Position numbers and translations under genes: made by a program | The notes under the pieces: generated by a model | Seen by the model: only the letters and a program-made list of their open reading frames with translations | What the model was told of the DNA's origin: nothing | Database searches by the model: none | In this document: in pieces, positions 43,788 through 51,767 of the stretch | Layout: the number at the start of each line of letters is the position of its first letter | Numbering within the stretch: position 1 is the stretch's first letter | Origin: Flavitalea sp966112615 | Lineage (GTDB): Bacteria > Bacteroidota > Bacteroidia > Chitinophagales > Chitinophagaceae | Length of the DNA: 64,000 bases | Assembly: GCA_966112615.1 (NCBI GenBank) | Contig: CBHWDO010000002.1 | Location: forward strand, 1-64,000 | Reading direction: 5' to 3'

Positions 43788-43795
43788 TACTTTTA
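43788..43795 (+). promoter_or_regulatory. -7-like box of ridA
   Basis: TACTTTTA, one mismatch to TAnnTTTG, is 4 nt before the ATG at 43800, the same spacing as in the other leaderless candidates. Confidence 0.35.
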
Positions 43796-43799
43796 CGAC

Positions 43800-44180
43800 A
43801 TGGAAAAGATCATTATCAATACGCCAACAGCTCCTGCACCGATCGGTCCTTACAGCCAGGCTGTTCAGTTTGGAAATTTACTGTTCATTTCAGGCCAGGT
43901 TGCCATCAATCCTGAAACAGGAAATGTAGATGCTACCGACATTACAGCAGAGACGGAACAGGTGATGAAGAACCTTCGTGCAGTACTTCATGCCGCACAG
44001 ATGGACTTCATCAATGTCATAAAAACAACCATATTTTTAAGTGATATGTCGCTCTTTACCACCGTAAACGAGATCTACGGAAAATATTTCAACGGTGACT
44101 ATCCCGCCCGCGAAACCGTGGCAGTGAAGGGATTGCCGAAGGGGGTGAATGTGGAGATTTCGGTGGTAGCGGGGAGGTAA
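43800..44180 (+). CDS. ridA: RidA family enamine/imine deaminase
   Basis: The 126-residue protein matches RidA: TPTAPAPIGPYSQAVQFGNLLFISGQ, the active-site Arg in YPARETVAV and the C-terminal GLPKGVNVEISVVA. RidA hydrolyses 2-aminoacrylate and related imines released by PLP enzymes. The start is the ATG at 43800; ten codons upstream are not in the family. It is convergent with kbl across an inverted repeat of ATGGAGAC units, and both genes relate to threonine/serine metabolism. Confidence 0.92.
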   Translation: MEKIIINTPTAPAPIGPYSQAVQFGNLLFISGQVAINPETGNVDATDITAETEQVMKNLRAVLHAAQMDFINVIKTTIFLSDMSLFTTVNEIYGKYFNGDYPARETVAVKGLPKGVNVEISVVAGR

Positions 44181-44275
44181 TGGAGACGTGGAGACATGGA
44201 GACTAGAAGTCATGGAGACAAGAAGAATACCTTAGGGTTTTTCCCTTCATGTCTCCAAGTCTCCACGTCTTCATG
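44179..44275. repeat. inverted array of ATGGAGAC units between ridA and kbl
   Basis: Left arm units (AATGGAGACGTGGAGACATGGAGAC) and right arm units (reading ATGAAGACGTGGAGACTTGGAGACATG on the other strand) are complementary over about 25 bp with a roughly 45-bp centre. They end one base before the kbl stop. The array could form a long hairpin serving as a bidirectional terminator. Confidence 0.75.
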
Positions 44276-45463
44276 TTATTTCACCACCCCCAACTCCTTC
44301 CCAACTTTCACAAACCCTGCAATTGCCTGGTCGAGGTGATGCTGTTCGTGGGCGGCGCTGATCTGTACGCGGATGCGGGCCTGGCCTTTGGCTACAACCG
44401 GGTAGAAGAAGCCGATCACATAAATTCCTTCATCCAAAAGTTTGGCCGCGAACTGCTGTGCTACCACGGCATCATAGAGCATGATCGGAACGATCGGGTG
44501 CTCTCCTGGCTTTATATCAAAACCAGCTTCCGTCATTTTCGAGCGGAAATATTTAGTGTTGTTTTCAAGCTTATCGCGCAGTTCAGTCGTTTCACTGAGC
44601 AGGTCAAGCACCGCAATACTTGCTCCCACGATCGATGGTGCCAGGGTATTGGAGAAAAGATACGGGCGTGAACGCTGACGCAGCATTTCAATCACTTCCT
44701 TTCTTCCTGAAGTAAATCCTCCGGATGCTCCGCCCAGGGCCTTACCCAAAGTACCCGTGATGATATCTATCTTTCCTACCACACCACGGTATTCGTGGGT
44801 ACCACGACCGGTTTTTCCCAGGAAACCGCTGGAATGACATTCATCGATCATAATGGCTGCATCATACTTCTCAGCAAGCACCACGATCTCATCCAGTTTA
44901 GCTATGGTTCCATCCATGGAGAATGAGCCGTCGGTAACTATCACCCGGCTTCTGGCGCCTGAAGCTGCCTGAAGCTGAACTTCCAGGTCGGCCATATCAT
45001 TATGCTTGTAGCGGAACCTCTGTGCTTTGCAAAGCCTTACCCCATCAATGATGGAGGCATGATTCAGTTCATCGGAGATGATCGCATCCTGGTCGTTGAA
45101 CAAAGGTTCAAACACACCACCATTTGCATCGAAAGCTGCCGCATACAGTATGGTGTCTTCAGTTCCGAGGAATTCCGAGATCTTTCTTTCCAGCTCCTTA
45201 TGAATATCCTGGGTTCCACAGATGAAGCGAACGCTGCTCATGCCATATCCACGGAGGTCAATATATTTTTTGGCGGCTTCAAGCACTTTAGGATGGGAAC
45301 TTAAACCGAGATAGTTGTTTGCACAAAAGTTCAGAACCTTTCGTCCTTTCACCTGGATCTCAGGTCCCTGTGGTGATTCAATGATCCTTTCTGTTTTAAA
45401 AAGTCCCGCAGTGCGGATCTCTTCCAGCTCTCCTGCAATGCGCTGAACCAGTTTATCGTTCAT
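44276..45463 (-). CDS. kbl: glycine C-acetyltransferase (2-amino-3-ketobutyrate CoA ligase)
   Basis: The 395-residue PLP enzyme matches Kbl: NFCANNYLGLSSHPKVLEAA, YGMSSVRFICGTQDIHKELE, IMIDECHSSGFLGKTGRGTHE and the PLP lysine in IITGTLGKALGGASGG. It condenses glycine and acetyl-CoA reversibly to 2-amino-3-oxobutyrate in the threonine degradation pathway. Threonine dehydrogenase is not beside it. A promoter box lies 18 nt upstream. It converges with ridA. Confidence 0.95.
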   Translation of the reverse strand: MNDKLVQRIAGELEEIRTAGLFKTERIIESPQGPEIQVKGRKVLNFCANNYLGLSSHPKVLEAAKKYIDLRGYGMSSVRFICGTQDIHKELERKISEFLGTEDTILYAAAFDANGGVFEPLFNDQDAIISDELNHASIIDGVRLCKAQRFRYKHNDMADLEVQLQAASGARSRVIVTDGSFSMDGTIAKLDEIVVLAEKYDAAIMIDECHSSGFLGKTGRGTHEYRGVVGKIDIITGTLGKALGGASGGFTSGRKEVIEMLRQRSRPYLFSNTLAPSIVGASIAVLDLLSETTELRDKLENNTKYFRSKMTEAGFDIKPGEHPIVPIMLYDAVVAQQFAAKLLDEGIYVIGFFYPVVAKGQARIRVQISAAHEQHHLDQAIAGFVKVGKELGVVK

Positions 45464-45481
45464 GAGAATTTATTTTGGGGA

Positions 45482-45489
45482 CAAATGTA
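45482..45489 (-). promoter_or_regulatory. -7 box for kbl
   Basis: TACATTTG on the minus strand matches TAnnTTTG exactly and is 18 nt upstream of the kbl ATG, giving a short leader. Confidence 0.5.
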
Positions 45490-45584
45490 TGGAAATGAGG
45501 ATAGCGTTTAGCCACCGGAAAAAAACTTGCGCAAACGTGTAACCTTTGAGAAATAGTGGTCGTCCTAACTTCAAATTTAACAAT

Positions 45585-45791
45585 ATGAGCCGGAAATGGA
45601 TGCAACTGACCCTGATAACAATGATCACCCTGGTGGTAGCAGGAATGGTATATGTTGGTGCATCCAGGATGAGAAACCTCCTGGGAAAGAGCAAAACCGA
45701 AGCAGGAGTGAACGCAACCGGCCTCCATACTGAATTTATGCTATGGGAACTAACAGGGACCACCATCCTGAACGCAAACCTGCCCAACTAG
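45585..45791 (+). CDS. small hypothetical membrane protein
   Basis: The 68-residue product from the ATG at 45585 has one transmembrane segment (LTLITMITLVVAGMVYVGA) followed by a short polar tail. It is preceded by an AACCTTTG-like box (about 45540) and followed by a strong intrinsic terminator at 45815-45840, so a small transcript is plausible. No family is recognised. The protein could also be a by-product of a short regulatory RNA. Confidence 0.45.
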   Translation: MSRKWMQLTLITMITLVVAGMVYVGASRMRNLLGKSKTEAGVNATGLHTEFMLWELTGTTILNANLPN

Positions 45792-45814
45792 CCTACTTGA
45801 TAATTATATGAACG

Positions 45815-45840
45815 GGGAACCTTTACGGGTTCCCTTTTTT
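45815..45840 (+). terminator. intrinsic terminator after the small ORF
   Basis: GGGAACC-tttacg-GGTTCCC is followed by six T residues, a strong Rho-independent terminator 23 bp after the stop at 45791. It insulates the sigma-factor operon downstream. Confidence 0.8.
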
Positions 45841-45936
45841 ATTTTTGAAAAAGTTTAAAGGGGGTGTAACTTTTAACAGGCTCCCACGTATCATTAACCA
45901 TTAAACCAACAAGTCCTATTAAATAGGCCCTGACTT

Positions 45937-46422
45937 ATGACCGAAATTGAATATAACCAGACTGTAAGGGATCATGCGGACCATGTGTACCGCTTTATCC
46001 TGAAGAATCTGCGACATGAGGAGGATGCCAGGGATGTAGTGCAATCAGCTTTTGAGAAAATGTGGGTGAACAGGGAATCCGTGGATGGGTTGAAAGCAAA
46101 GTCCTTTTTGTTCACCGTGGCGTATAACCAGATGATCGACCATATCCGAAAAGTGAAGCGGGTTTCACTTAAGGAAGAATTTGGTGAGGAAGTAAAAGTG
46201 ATCGACCGGCCAATGCACAATACAAAGAAAGTGTTGGATGAAGCACTGGCAAGGTTGAGCGACACACAAAGAACGCTGGTGTTGCTGAAAGACTATGAAG
46301 GATATTCTTACGAAGAAATTGGAAAGATCACGGGGCTGAATGAAAGCCAGGTAAAAGTATACCTGCACAGAGCAAGGGTGCAATTAAAGAACTACCTGGT
46401 AAAACCAGAAAATGTTATCTGA
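45937..46422 (+). CDS. ECF RNA polymerase sigma factor
   Basis: The 161-residue protein has a sigma-70 region 2 (VYRFILKNLRHEEDARDVVQSAFEKMW) and region 4 (LARLSDTQRTLVLLKDYEGYSYEEIGKITGLNESQVKVYLHRAR, in parts). These mark an extracytoplasmic-function sigma factor of the Bacteroidota type. The next gene, which starts 19 bp downstream, encodes a membrane anti-sigma-like protein, and an outer-membrane protein follows, suggesting an envelope-response module. Confidence 0.92.
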   Translation: MTEIEYNQTVRDHADHVYRFILKNLRHEEDARDVVQSAFEKMWVNRESVDGLKAKSFLFTVAYNQMIDHIRKVKRVSLKEEFGEEVKVIDRPMHNTKKVLDEALARLSDTQRTLVLLKDYEGYSYEEIGKITGLNESQVKVYLHRARVQLKNYLVKPENVI

Positions 46423-46441
46423 TAACATTAAAAGAAATGCA

Positions 46442-47536
46442 ATGAACATCAACAGAAATAATTACGAGAAGTTCTTCATCATGTATGTTGACCATGAACT
46501 GAGTGCTAAAGAAAGGATGGAGGTGGAAGCATTCGTAGCAGCGAATCCTGATCTGAAAACAGAACTGGAAATGTTTCAGGAAGTGGTACTTCAACCTGAA
46601 CCACAGATCACATTCCCTGGTAAAGAAATACTGTTTAAGAACAGCAATCCTGTTACTGAAGAAAATTATGAAGAATACTTTGTGTTGTATGGTGATGATG
46701 AACTGAACAGGGAACAAAAAGAATTCGTTGAGCAGTTTGTATATCGTCATCCGCAATTCCAGGCAGATTTTGAATTGATCCAAAAAGCAAGAGTTGTTGC
46801 AGATACTTCAATAGTTTATCCTGATAAATCAGAATTGTTCAGGTATGAAAAGAAAGGTGGTGCTGTCATTAAGATGCAATGGATGAGAGCAGTTGCAGCA
46901 GCAGTAATCTTTTTATTCATGGGTGGAATGGGATGGATGTTTGTTCAGCAGGAAGAAAAAGTTCATCTGCCAGGGGAAGATGGTTATGTCAGGAATATAG
47001 AAGTGGAGAAGAGTGGAAGTGAAGAAGTGGCGAAGAGGGGAAGTGGAGAAGAGGCTTCAAATACAGTAGTGGCAATGGTTTCAGGCGATGAAGGAAAAAA
47101 AGTTTCAGAAGCAGGTAACATTAATAAGGGGGTAAGCGTAAGTGTAGCAGAAGAGAGGAAGAGAAGAAGTGATGAAGTGGAGAAGAGAGGAACTGATGAA
47201 GTGGAGAAGAGGGGAAGTGATGAAGTGAAGAATGTAATAAGTGATGTTGCAATTGCAGATGGGCCGGAAAGAAAAACTGAGATCACTGATGAAGCAATTA
47301 GTGAAGATCAATTGAGAGGTTTGAATAAAGTGGGAAATGCAGTTGCTGCAGCACCGGAAATTCAGCAGGTATCCAATGTAGTATATATCGAACAGGAACC
47401 TGACAGATCAAGGAATAAGTCTCTCAGAGGTCTGGTTAGAAAAGCCACCAGGATCTTCGAAAAGACTACCAATATTGACCCTGCAAATAAAGACCACAAA
47501 GTTCAGATCGCGGGGTTTGAAATCGCACTAAAATAA
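46442..47536 (+). CDS. anti-sigma-factor-like membrane protein with repeat-derived linker
   Basis: The 364-residue protein has two related acidic N-terminal modules (NYEKFFIMYVDHELSAKER and NYEEYFVLYGDDELNREQK) resembling zinc-less anti-sigma domains. One transmembrane helix follows (AVAAAVIFLFMGGMGWMFV, about 153-171), then a long extracytoplasmic region. That region has two blocks rich in VEKRGSDEVEKRG-type repeats, encoded by tandem GAAGTGGAGAAGAGRGGAAGTG DNA. It starts 19 bp after the ECF sigma gene and is probably its anti-sigma factor. The start is set to the ATG at 46442; ten upstream codons overlap the sigma gene end. Confidence 0.75.
   Translation: MNINRNNYEKFFIMYVDHELSAKERMEVEAFVAANPDLKTELEMFQEVVLQPEPQITFPGKEILFKNSNPVTEENYEEYFVLYGDDELNREQKEFVEQFVYRHPQFQADFELIQKARVVADTSIVYPDKSELFRYEKKGGAVIKMQWMRAVAAAVIFLFMGGMGWMFVQQEEKVHLPGEDGYVRNIEVEKSGSEEVAKRGSGEEASNTVVAMVSGDEGKKVSEAGNINKGVSVSVAEERKRRSDEVEKRGTDEVEKRGSDEVKNVISDVAIADGPERKTEITDEAISEDQLRGLNKVGNAVAAAPEIQQVSNVVYIEQEPDRSRNKSLRGLVRKATRIFEKTTNIDPANKDHKVQIAGFEIALK
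46999..47230 (+). repeat. intragenic GAAGTGGAGAAG-type imperfect tandem repeats
   Basis: Two purine-rich blocks (about 46999-47057 and 47153-47230) are built from GTGGAGAAGAGRGGAAGTGATGAA units within the anti-sigma-like gene. They encode EVEKRGSDEVEKRGTDEV-type sequence. A related block occurs in gldA at 62065-62112. Confidence 0.75.
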
Positions 47537-47559
47537 TCACAGAAGAAAAAACAGCAGTT

Positions 47560-48381
47560 ATGAAAAGGATCTTTACACTCCTTGCAGGGATAGCTATTGC
47601 CCTGGCAGGACAAGCACAGGACTCAACAGCAACAGAGAAAGAAAGGGTGGATACCATTCGTATCGGGAACATGGTGATCATCAAGAAATCTGATGGGAAA
47701 AAATCAGATGGTGATTTTAAAATGTACAAGCGCGATTACAAGCCATCAAATGTTACAACAAACTGGTTCATTGTTGACCTTGGAGTAAACCAGTTCAGCG
47801 ACAACACAAACTATGCACAGGCAATTTCAAGCGGTTATCTTCCTGCAGGTGCAAATGAAGACTGGTTCGATCTGCGTAATGGAAAATCAACCAACGTAAA
47901 CATCTGGGTTTTCATGCAAAGGTTGAATGTGATCAAGCATGTGGTGAACCTGAAATACGGAATGGGATTGGAATTGAATAATTATCGTTTCAGAGAGAAT
48001 TTAAAATTCAATGATCATACAGCTCCATTGGTAAATATGGATCCACAATATTATGGCAAGAATAAACTTGCAGCAGATTATGTAACTGTACCATTGATGT
48101 TGAATTTCAACTTTACTCCAAAGAAAAAATATGGATTTGGTTTCAGCGCAGGTGTTTCAGTTGGATATCTTTACTCATCAAGACAAAAGATCAAAAATGA
48201 TGACCTGGGTAAGAAAAAGTTCCGTGATAATTATGACCTGAGGGATTTCAAAGTTGCCTATGTTGGTGAAGTGAGTTTAGGTCCTGTAAGATTATACGGT
48301 TCTTATGCAGATAAGAGCATGTTCAAGAAGTCACTTGATTTCACTCCCTATAGTTTTGGTTTGAGATTATCGAATTGGTAG
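47560..48381 (+). CDS. outer-membrane beta-barrel-like protein
   Basis: The 273-residue protein has a signal peptide (ALAGQAQ, to about residue 20). A short polar N-terminus repeats KKSDGKKSDGD, and a series of amphipathic strands with alternating aromatic residues ends in YSFGLRLSNW, an outer-membrane-type aromatic terminus. It resembles PorT/OMP-beta-barrel domain proteins of Bacteroidota. It is the third gene of the ECF module and a likely regulatory or target output. Confidence 0.7.
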   Translation: MKRIFTLLAGIAIALAGQAQDSTATEKERVDTIRIGNMVIIKKSDGKKSDGDFKMYKRDYKPSNVTTNWFIVDLGVNQFSDNTNYAQAISSGYLPAGANEDWFDLRNGKSTNVNIWVFMQRLNVIKHVVNLKYGMGLELNNYRFRENLKFNDHTAPLVNMDPQYYGKNKLAADYVTVPLMLNFNFTPKKKYGFGFSAGVSVGYLYSSRQKIKNDDLGKKKFRDNYDLRDFKVAYVGEVSLGPVRLYGSYADKSMFKKSLDFTPYSFGLRLSNW

Positions 48382-48384
48382 ACC

Positions 48385-48415
48385 GGGCAGAACGCCCGAA
48401 GGGCGGGCTGAATGC
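48385..48415. repeat. modular palindromic element, GGGCAGAAC type (copy D)
   Basis: GGGCAGAACGCCC-gaa-GGGCGGGCTGAATGC begins 3 bp after the stop of the outer-membrane-protein gene. It is the same layout as copy A at 25501, with a different triloop and one changed base in the trailing stem. Confidence 0.7.
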
Positions 48416-48426
48416 GGGTTTGACCC

Positions 48427-48496
48427 AATGTAAAATGAAAAATGAAAAATGCTTTTAGTTGGAGTTCCCGACTAAAAGCATTTTTTATTTTACATT
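48427..48496. terminator. long bidirectional terminator hairpin
   Basis: The sequence GCTTTTAGT...ACTAAAAGC is extended by AATGTAAAATGAAAAATG...CATTTTTTATTTTACATT, giving a nearly continuous stem over 26 bp with an 11-base loop. T-runs lie on both strands. It lies between convergent genes ending at 48381 and 48510. Confidence 0.8.
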
Positions 48497-48509
48497 ATTC
48501 ATTTTTCAT

Positions 48510-48953
48510 TTACTTCTTATTCACCAGGTAAGCCCCTGCAACAACCAGCGAAATCCCAACCAGCTTTTGGATGGTTAATGGGTTTTGAGAAACTCCCAAA
48601 ACACCGTAATGGTCCATCACAACAGCGGTGAATAATTGTCCTGCGATGATCAATACAAACATATCTGCAGCACCGATCTTCGCAATCGAAAGAATGGTGG
48701 CAGTTACTACGAATGCACCCAGTAATCCCCCGGTATATTTATAAAAACTCAGGTCACTGAATTGCTGTAAAGTTGGAAAAGCCTGCTTGCTAAATAAAAG
48801 CAGTACACCTAAGGCTATGATTCCTCCAAGGAATGAAAGAAATGCAGCCAGGATGGGATGTTGCAGGGCTGATCTTAATTGGCCGTTTATTCCAGACTGT
48901 ATACTCATGGCAATACCGGCCAGGAGAGGAAGTAGGTAATAGAGAATCTTCAT
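48510..48953 (-). CDS. DMT-superfamily transporter (DUF606/YdcZ type)
   Basis: The 147-residue membrane protein has five transmembrane helices, matching YdcZ/DUF606-type half-size DMT transporters: AGIAMSIQSGINGQLRSALQHPILAAFLSF, GGLLGAFVVTATILSIAKIGAA and ADMFVLIIAGQLFTAVVMDHYG, in parts. Substrates are not known. It converges with the OMP gene across a long terminator hairpin. The start is the ATG at 48953, 44 bp from the L,D-transpeptidase stop on the same strand. Confidence 0.8.
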   Translation of the reverse strand: MKILYYLLPLLAGIAMSIQSGINGQLRSALQHPILAAFLSFLGGIIALGVLLLFSKQAFPTLQQFSDLSFYKYTGGLLGAFVVTATILSIAKIGAADMFVLIIAGQLFTAVVMDHYGVLGVSQNPLTIQKLVGISLVVAGAYLVNKK

Positions 48954-48996
48954 GCCGCAAATTTCTGTAAAAGAAATAAGAGCAGATCATTTTTCA

Positions 48997-49557
48997 TTAC
49001 CTGCGGATAATTACACTTGTACCTACATTCACCCATTGTGCGATCTCATCGATATCATTGTTTTTAAGAGATACGCATCCGTTTGTCCAGTTGGTAAAAT
49101 CATCCACCACGATATTGTCATTGGGCCAGGTGCCATGTAATGCAATGCCACCGCCGATTTTTGCATTTTTAGGAATCAGGCCTTTTGCCTTTCGTTCATT
49201 GAATTTCTGCCAGCTTTCTTTATTGGGATAATCAAGCATCATCATCTTGTTCCACTTGTTATGCGGGCGTTTGGAAATGATCCTGAAATTTCCTTCGGGT
49301 GTGCGCTTATCGCCCTCCATATATTTATCCTGCTGGTTCTTACTTCCAAACACCACGGGGTAAGAAGCATACCATCCTTCCTGGTCATAGATATGAAGTT
49401 CGTAATCAGATTTGTCAACAACGATATAGATCTCCCCGGTTGGGTTTGGCGACAGAAATCTTTTCTTGAAAATTCTTTTTTCAAAAAAGTTAAAAGAAAA
49501 CAATGCCGACAAAACAACAGCGGCAAATCCGATGTGCAAAAGGTTCCGTGGTTTCAT
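48997..49557 (-). CDS. L,D-transpeptidase (YkuD family)
   Basis: The 186-residue protein starts at the ATG at 49557 (MKPRNLLHIGFAAVVLSALF, signal anchor). A YkuD domain follows with IYIVVDKSDYELHIY, a conserved GGIALHGTWPND and the catalytic HGT...NWTNGCVSL pair (His and Cys). It forms or edits 3-3 cross-links, or attaches lipoproteins to peptidoglycan, in the periplasm. It precedes the DMT transporter by 43 bp on the same strand. Confidence 0.87.
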   Translation of the reverse strand: MKPRNLLHIGFAAVVLSALFSFNFFEKRIFKKRFLSPNPTGEIYIVVDKSDYELHIYDQEGWYASYPVVFGSKNQQDKYMEGDKRTPEGNFRIISKRPHNKWNKMMMLDYPNKESWQKFNERKAKGLIPKNAKIGGGIALHGTWPNDNIVVDDFTNWTNGCVSLKNNDIDEIAQWVNVGTSVIIRR

Positions 49558-49661
49558 AATATTTAAGCTTGGTGCGCGTAGAGACCAGCCATGCATGTAA
49601 ATGTTTAATTGAACTACGGGTGGGGATTGAAGAACGTGGGGGTGAGGGAATTATTGTGGGA

Positions 49662-49698
49662 AATGAAGACGTGGAGACATGGAGACGTGGAGACTTGA
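49662..49698. repeat. imperfect tandem ATGGAGAC repeat
   Basis: Units GAAGACGTGGAGACATGGAGACGTGGAGACTT repeat the 8-bp theme seen at 25535 and 44179. It is contiguous with a GGGCAGAAC palindrome beginning at 49699, as is copy A at 25487. Confidence 0.7.
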
Positions 49699-49781
49699 GG
49701 GGCAGAACGGCCCGGAGGGCCGGGCTGAACGGAGGGTGTGATACCCATCGTTCAGCCCCTGCGCTTCGCTTGGTTCTGCCC
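49699..49781. repeat. modular palindromic element with three arms (copy E)
   Basis: The outer stem is GGGCAGAAC...GTTCTGCCC, with an inner stem GGGCTGAACG...CGTTCAGCCC. The arms are GGCCC-gga-GGGCC, a GGGTGTGATACCC hairpin and a GCGCTTCGC hairpin. It shares the constant stems of copies A-D but has its own arms. It lies between the L,D-transpeptidase start and the acs terminator. Confidence 0.8.
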
Positions 49782-49783
49782 GT

Positions 49784-49809
49784 AAAAAAAGTCGGGTTTT
49801 TACCCCGAC
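49784..49809 (-). terminator. intrinsic terminator of acs
   Basis: On the minus strand GTCGGGG-taaaaa-CCCGAC is followed by seven T residues, a typical intrinsic terminator 45-70 bp downstream of the acs stop. Confidence 0.75.
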
Positions 49810-49814
49810 TTCCA

Positions 49815-49850
49815 TGTATTCTGTGTATTCCGCGTATTCCACGTATTCCT
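49815..49850 (+). repeat. 9-bp tandem repeat GTATTCYRY
   Basis: Four consecutive 9-bp units (GTATTCTGT, GTATTCCGC, GTATTCCAC, GTATTCCTT) occupy the space between the acs terminator and its stop codon. Confidence 0.7.
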
Positions 49851-49853
49851 TAT

Positions 49854-51767
49854 TCAAATCCTCCCATCCCTTATCTCCTCCACCACGCCCGGATCCAGCA
49901 AAGTGGAAGTATCTCCAAGATTATGCAGGTCGTTTTCGGCGATCTTACGAAGGATGCGGCGCATGATCTTGCCGCTGCGGGTTTTTGGAAGACCCGATAC
50001 AAACTGGATCTTGTCAGGCTTTGCTATCGGACCGATGATGCGTGAAACTGTCAGCGTGATATCCTGCCTGGTCAGATGATCATCACCATGTGATCCCTGG
50101 TAGATCACATAAGCATAGATTCCCTGTCCTTTAATATCATGAGGATAACCTACCACAGCACTTTCCACCACACCCGCGTGCATGTTGATCGCGTTTTCCA
50201 CTTCAGCAGTTCCGATACGGTGACCACTTACATTCAATACATCGTCCACCCTTCCAGTGATGCGATAGTTGCCATCTTCATCTCTTAAACATCCGTCACC
50301 CGTGAAATATAAATTAGGATAAGTAGAGAAATAATTCAGCTTACACCTTTCATGATCACCATAGGTTGTTCTCAAAATTCCTGGCCATGGAAACTTGATA
50401 CATAGATTTCCACTCACACCATTTCCCTCTATTTCCTTTCCATTTTCATCCACCAAAATCGGTTGAACTCCCGGTAGTGGAAGTGTTGCATATGAAGGTT
50501 TGGAAGGTGTTACATTAGCCATATTCGAAATAAGCATTCCACCAGTCTCTGTCTGCCACCAGGTATCTACAATCGGGCATCTTCCCTTCCCGATATTTTC
50601 ATGATACCAGTACCATGCCTCTTCATTGATCGGTTCACCTACAGTTCCCAATACTTTCAAGGAATCAAGATGATGTCCATGCACAGGTCCCAACCCAAAG
50701 CCCATCAGCGACCTGATTGCAGTTGGAGCAGTGTACAGTACATTCACTTTGTATTTATCAACGATATCCCAGAATCTTCCTGCATCGGGCCAGGTTGGAA
50801 TTCCTTCAAACATCAAAGTGGTTGCACCGGCACTTAGCGGGCCATATACAATATAGCTGTGGCCTGTGATCCAGCCTATGTCTGCCGTACAGAAATGAAT
50901 ATCCCCTGGTTGATATTGAAATACGTTAATGAAAGTATAGTTGGTATAAACCATGTATCCGGCAGTAGTATGCACTACTCCTTTTGGTTTGCCGGTTGAC
51001 CCGGAAGTGTATAGGATGAAAAGGGGATCCTCGGAGTCCATCTCTTCTGCAGGAACATCAGGATTGCCCATGGTCTCCACTTTCTTGATCTCATCTTCCC
51101 ACCAAACATCACGGCCTTTGATCATCGACACCGGTGTGCGTGTGCGGGTGAGAACAATCACTCTTTTTACAAACCTGCACTGGATCAAAGCATCATCGAT
51201 CACACTCTTCAAAGGAATCTCTTTATTACCCCTGAAAGCTCCATCGCAGGTGATCACAAATTCTGAATTGGCATCCATGATACGATCTGCAATACTCTGT
51301 GCACTGAATCCTCCAAAGATCACTGAATGAATGGCGCCGATCCTTGCACAGGCCAGTACTGCAATTGCCAGTTCGGGAACCATACCCATATAGATACAAA
51401 CACGGTCACCTTTCTGTATGCCATTGTTCTTAAGCACATTCGCAAACTGTACTACTTTGAAATGCAGTTCACGATAGGTTAGTATGCGGTGATGTTCTTC
51501 AGGATCATTTGGCTCCCAGATGATCGCTGGCTTATTTCCAAGACTTCCGAGATGACGATCCAGGCAGTTCTCTGTAATATTCAGCTTGGCACCGGTAAAC
51601 CATTTGATATCGGGCTCCGTGAAATTCCACTCCAATACTTTATCCCAGCGCTTTCTCCAATAAAAATGAGAAGCAATATCTGCCCAGAATCCCTCAGGAT
51701 CTTCCACACTCTTCTTATAAACCGATTTGTATTGATCCAATGAATGGATCTGATAGGGGTATGACAT
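49854..51767 (-). CDS. acs: acetyl-CoA synthetase (acetate-CoA ligase)
   Basis: The 637-residue AMP-forming enzyme has the ACS_N segment (FWADIASHFYWRKRWDKV) and the P-loop-like YTSGSTGKPKGVVHTTAGY. The DxG/W region TWWQTETGG, GRVDDVLNVSGHRIGTAEVE and the regulatory acetyl-lysine site in LPKTRSGKIMRRILRKI also follow. It makes acetyl-CoA from acetate, ATP and CoA, and is the key enzyme of the acetate switch. It is transcribed divergently from the InsA-like gene 113 bp away and lies in the carboxylate locus at 49854-58935. Confidence 0.96.
   Translation of the reverse strand: MSYPYQIHSLDQYKSVYKKSVEDPEGFWADIASHFYWRKRWDKVLEWNFTEPDIKWFTGAKLNITENCLDRHLGSLGNKPAIIWEPNDPEEHHRILTYRELHFKVVQFANVLKNNGIQKGDRVCIYMGMVPELAIAVLACARIGAIHSVIFGGFSAQSIADRIMDANSEFVITCDGAFRGNKEIPLKSVIDDALIQCRFVKRVIVLTRTRTPVSMIKGRDVWWEDEIKKVETMGNPDVPAEEMDSEDPLFILYTSGSTGKPKGVVHTTAGYMVYTNYTFINVFQYQPGDIHFCTADIGWITGHSYIVYGPLSAGATTLMFEGIPTWPDAGRFWDIVDKYKVNVLYTAPTAIRSLMGFGLGPVHGHHLDSLKVLGTVGEPINEEAWYWYHENIGKGRCPIVDTWWQTETGGMLISNMANVTPSKPSYATLPLPGVQPILVDENGKEIEGNGVSGNLCIKFPWPGILRTTYGDHERCKLNYFSTYPNLYFTGDGCLRDEDGNYRITGRVDDVLNVSGHRIGTAEVENAINMHAGVVESAVVGYPHDIKGQGIYAYVIYQGSHGDDHLTRQDITLTVSRIIGPIAKPDKIQFVSGLPKTRSGKIMRRILRKIAENDLHNLGDTSTLLDPGVVEEIRDGRI

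Noticed and set aside
46999..47230. Purine-rich tandem repeat as a CRISPR array
   Set aside because: Units are short, imperfect and lack unique spacers of constant length; they are translated in frame. No CRISPR-like array was seen anywhere in the window.
46984..47311. Minus-strand serine/phenylalanine/leucine-rich open frames
   Set aside because: They are the reverse of the purine-rich repeats in the anti-sigma-like gene and have no signals of their own.
49569..50045. Plus-strand open frame between L,D-transpeptidase and acs
   Set aside because: It runs through repeats and the antisense of the acs 3' end and looks like a non-coding shadow.
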